Below, one piece after another: positions 34,370 through 34,740 of a DNA stretch of 34,740 nucleotides. Within the stretch, counting starts at the first letter, position 1, and every line of letters begins with the position of its first letter. The stretch is from Tritrichomonas musculus (lineage: Eukaryota > Parabasalia > Tritrichomonadida > Tritrichomonadidae): contig JAPFFF010000166.1 of the NCBI GenBank assembly GCA_039105265.1, forward strand, positions 1 to 34,740. Direction: 5' to 3'. The translations under genes were made by a program, and so were the position numbers. Below the pieces are notes generated by a model. That model saw only the letters and a program-made list of their open reading frames with translations, was not told where the DNA came from and did no database searches.

Positions 34370-34740
34370 ATTGATATTGCGATTTAATCTTTATTGATTT
34401 TACTTAATTTCGAAATCGTTTATAATTATCTTACAAAAGTGTTTGAGATTTGTGTTTTATTTAACTCTGTTCATTTGTGAGAAATGTTAGAATAAGAATA
34501 ACTGAGATTAAGCTTTAATTTTTACTGATTTTACTTAAATTTCGAAATCGTTTTTAATTATCTTACAAAAGTTGTTTGAGATTTGTGTTTTATTTAACTC
34601 TGTTCATTTGTGAGAAATGTTAGAATAAGAATAACTGAGATTAAGCTTTAATTTTTACTGATTTTACTTAATTTCGAAATCGTTTTATAATTATCTTACA
34701 AAAGTGTTTGAGATTTGTGTTTTATTTAACTCTGTTCATT
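34370..34740. repeat. Start of a third super-unit copy, partial (M264-M266)
   Basis: Codes: Ra4 Ht4 and a partial Ha monomer (34634-34740, tail not reached), matching the start of copies A and B. Three single-base insertions fall within 150 bp: an A in the run 34537-34539, a T at 34572-34573 and a T in the run 34683-34686. Only two other single-base indels were found in the preceding 34.5 kb, so this end may be low-quality consensus at a contig edge. Confidence 0.85.

Larger units (their letters stand above)
1..34740. repeat. 131-bp AT-rich satellite DNA array, about 265 monomers
   Basis: The complete window is a head-to-tail tandem array of a 131-bp unit, always in the same orientation, with both ends of the array outside the window. 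I counted monomer starts throughout and they step by exactly 131 except at M3, M54, M131, M242 and M265. Variation is limited to about 15 positions (2, 6, 10, 11, 13, 20, 25, 34, 53, 83, 105, 116, 120, 123, 126), so the most different monomers still agree at about 90% of positions. Every monomer keeps TTCGAA at 40-45. No gene or unique DNA interrupts the array. In the first monomer every frame has stops; the longest open stretch is about 35 codons on the given strand and under 20 on the other. This is satellite DNA of eukaryotic heterochromatin type; the family and species are not recognised. Confidence 0.98.
20483..34740. repeat. Right domain: 4-monomer (524 bp) higher-order repeat
   Basis: From M158 on, and fully from M161 (20876), the array follows a four-unit pattern: R head with tail 4, H head with tail 4, H head with tail 3, then a variable H monomer (tail 2 or 3, or replaced by Ha1 plus one or two N monomers). 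The unit Ht4 is confined to this domain (first copy 21007-21137). The A83, A34 and T123 marks of the left domain are absent. Departures are a doubled R unit at 22448-22709, three-unit versions and N-containing five-unit versions. The change in organisation and in diagnostic variants suggests this domain spread separately from, or more recently than, the left domain. Confidence 0.87.

Noticed and set aside
1-34740. CRISPR array
   Set aside because: The repeats are directly contiguous with no unique spacers, and the unit of 131 bp is far longer than a CRISPR repeat.
1-34740. Telomeric or subtelomeric simple repeat, rDNA spacer or tRNA cluster
   Set aside because: No telomere-type short G-rich repeat, no rRNA or tRNA segment and no G-rich strand pattern was seen.
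1-34740. Assignment to a named satellite family or species
   Set aside because: The length and AT-richness resemble satellites of several insects and nematodes, but I do not recognise the sequence. A search of the consensus monomer against repeat and read databases would decide it.

Overview
The whole window is one uninterrupted, head-to-tail satellite DNA array. It holds no gene, RNA gene, transposon or unique sequence. The unit is 131 bp, about 24% GC, and the given strand is T-rich (about 45% T and 31% A in the first monomer). Walking the window gives 265 complete or nearly complete monomers (M1-M265) plus a partial M266. Five monomers differ in length: M3 (+1), M54 (-66), M131 (-20), M242 (+1) and M265 (+2). 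These sum exactly to the observed start of M266 at 34634, which itself carries one extra T. An array this long with higher-order structure and no prokaryotic signals points to eukaryotic heterochromatin (pericentromeric, centromeric or subtelomeric) of an AT-rich genome, perhaps an invertebrate. I do not recognise the satellite family, so the organism is unresolved.

Monomers are coded here from about 15 variable positions (monomer position 1 = first base of ATTGAG/ACTGAG/ATTGAT). Head: H has G6 and AAGC at 10-13 (a HindIII site); N has T6 and GCGA at 10-13; R is N plus C20 and T25. The lower-case letter is the base at position 53 (a or t). Tail: 1 = C105, CGTTTG at 116-121, G126; 2 = as 1 but A126; 3 = T105, CGTTTG, A126; 4 = T105, TGTTAG at 116-121, A126; 5 = T105, CGTTTG, G126. 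Marks: * = A83, ^ = A34, ' = T123. Position 2 (T or C) also varies. Elsewhere the monomers look invariant apart from the indels and one private base (A at 11999).

Layout: the left domain (1 to about 20.5 kb) is a loose mosaic of H, N and R monomers. It contains repeated modules of 5 to 15 monomers, notably a 7/8-monomer module present five times and a 15-monomer segment present twice about 10.3 kb apart, as well as two internally deleted monomers. The right domain (from about 20.5-21.0 kb to the end) is more regular, built on a 4-monomer (524 bp) higher-order repeat R-4, H-4, H-3, H-variable. Within it a 27-monomer (about 3.54 kb) super-unit is tandemly duplicated, preceded by a related 32-monomer version. 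The last 240 bases carry three single-base insertions, which suggests poor consensus at a contig end.

The array most likely evolved by unequal exchange, gene conversion or replication slippage reshuffling a few monomer alleles. Any cellular role (centromere, heterochromatin, transcription) is inference; the sequence alone does not show one.
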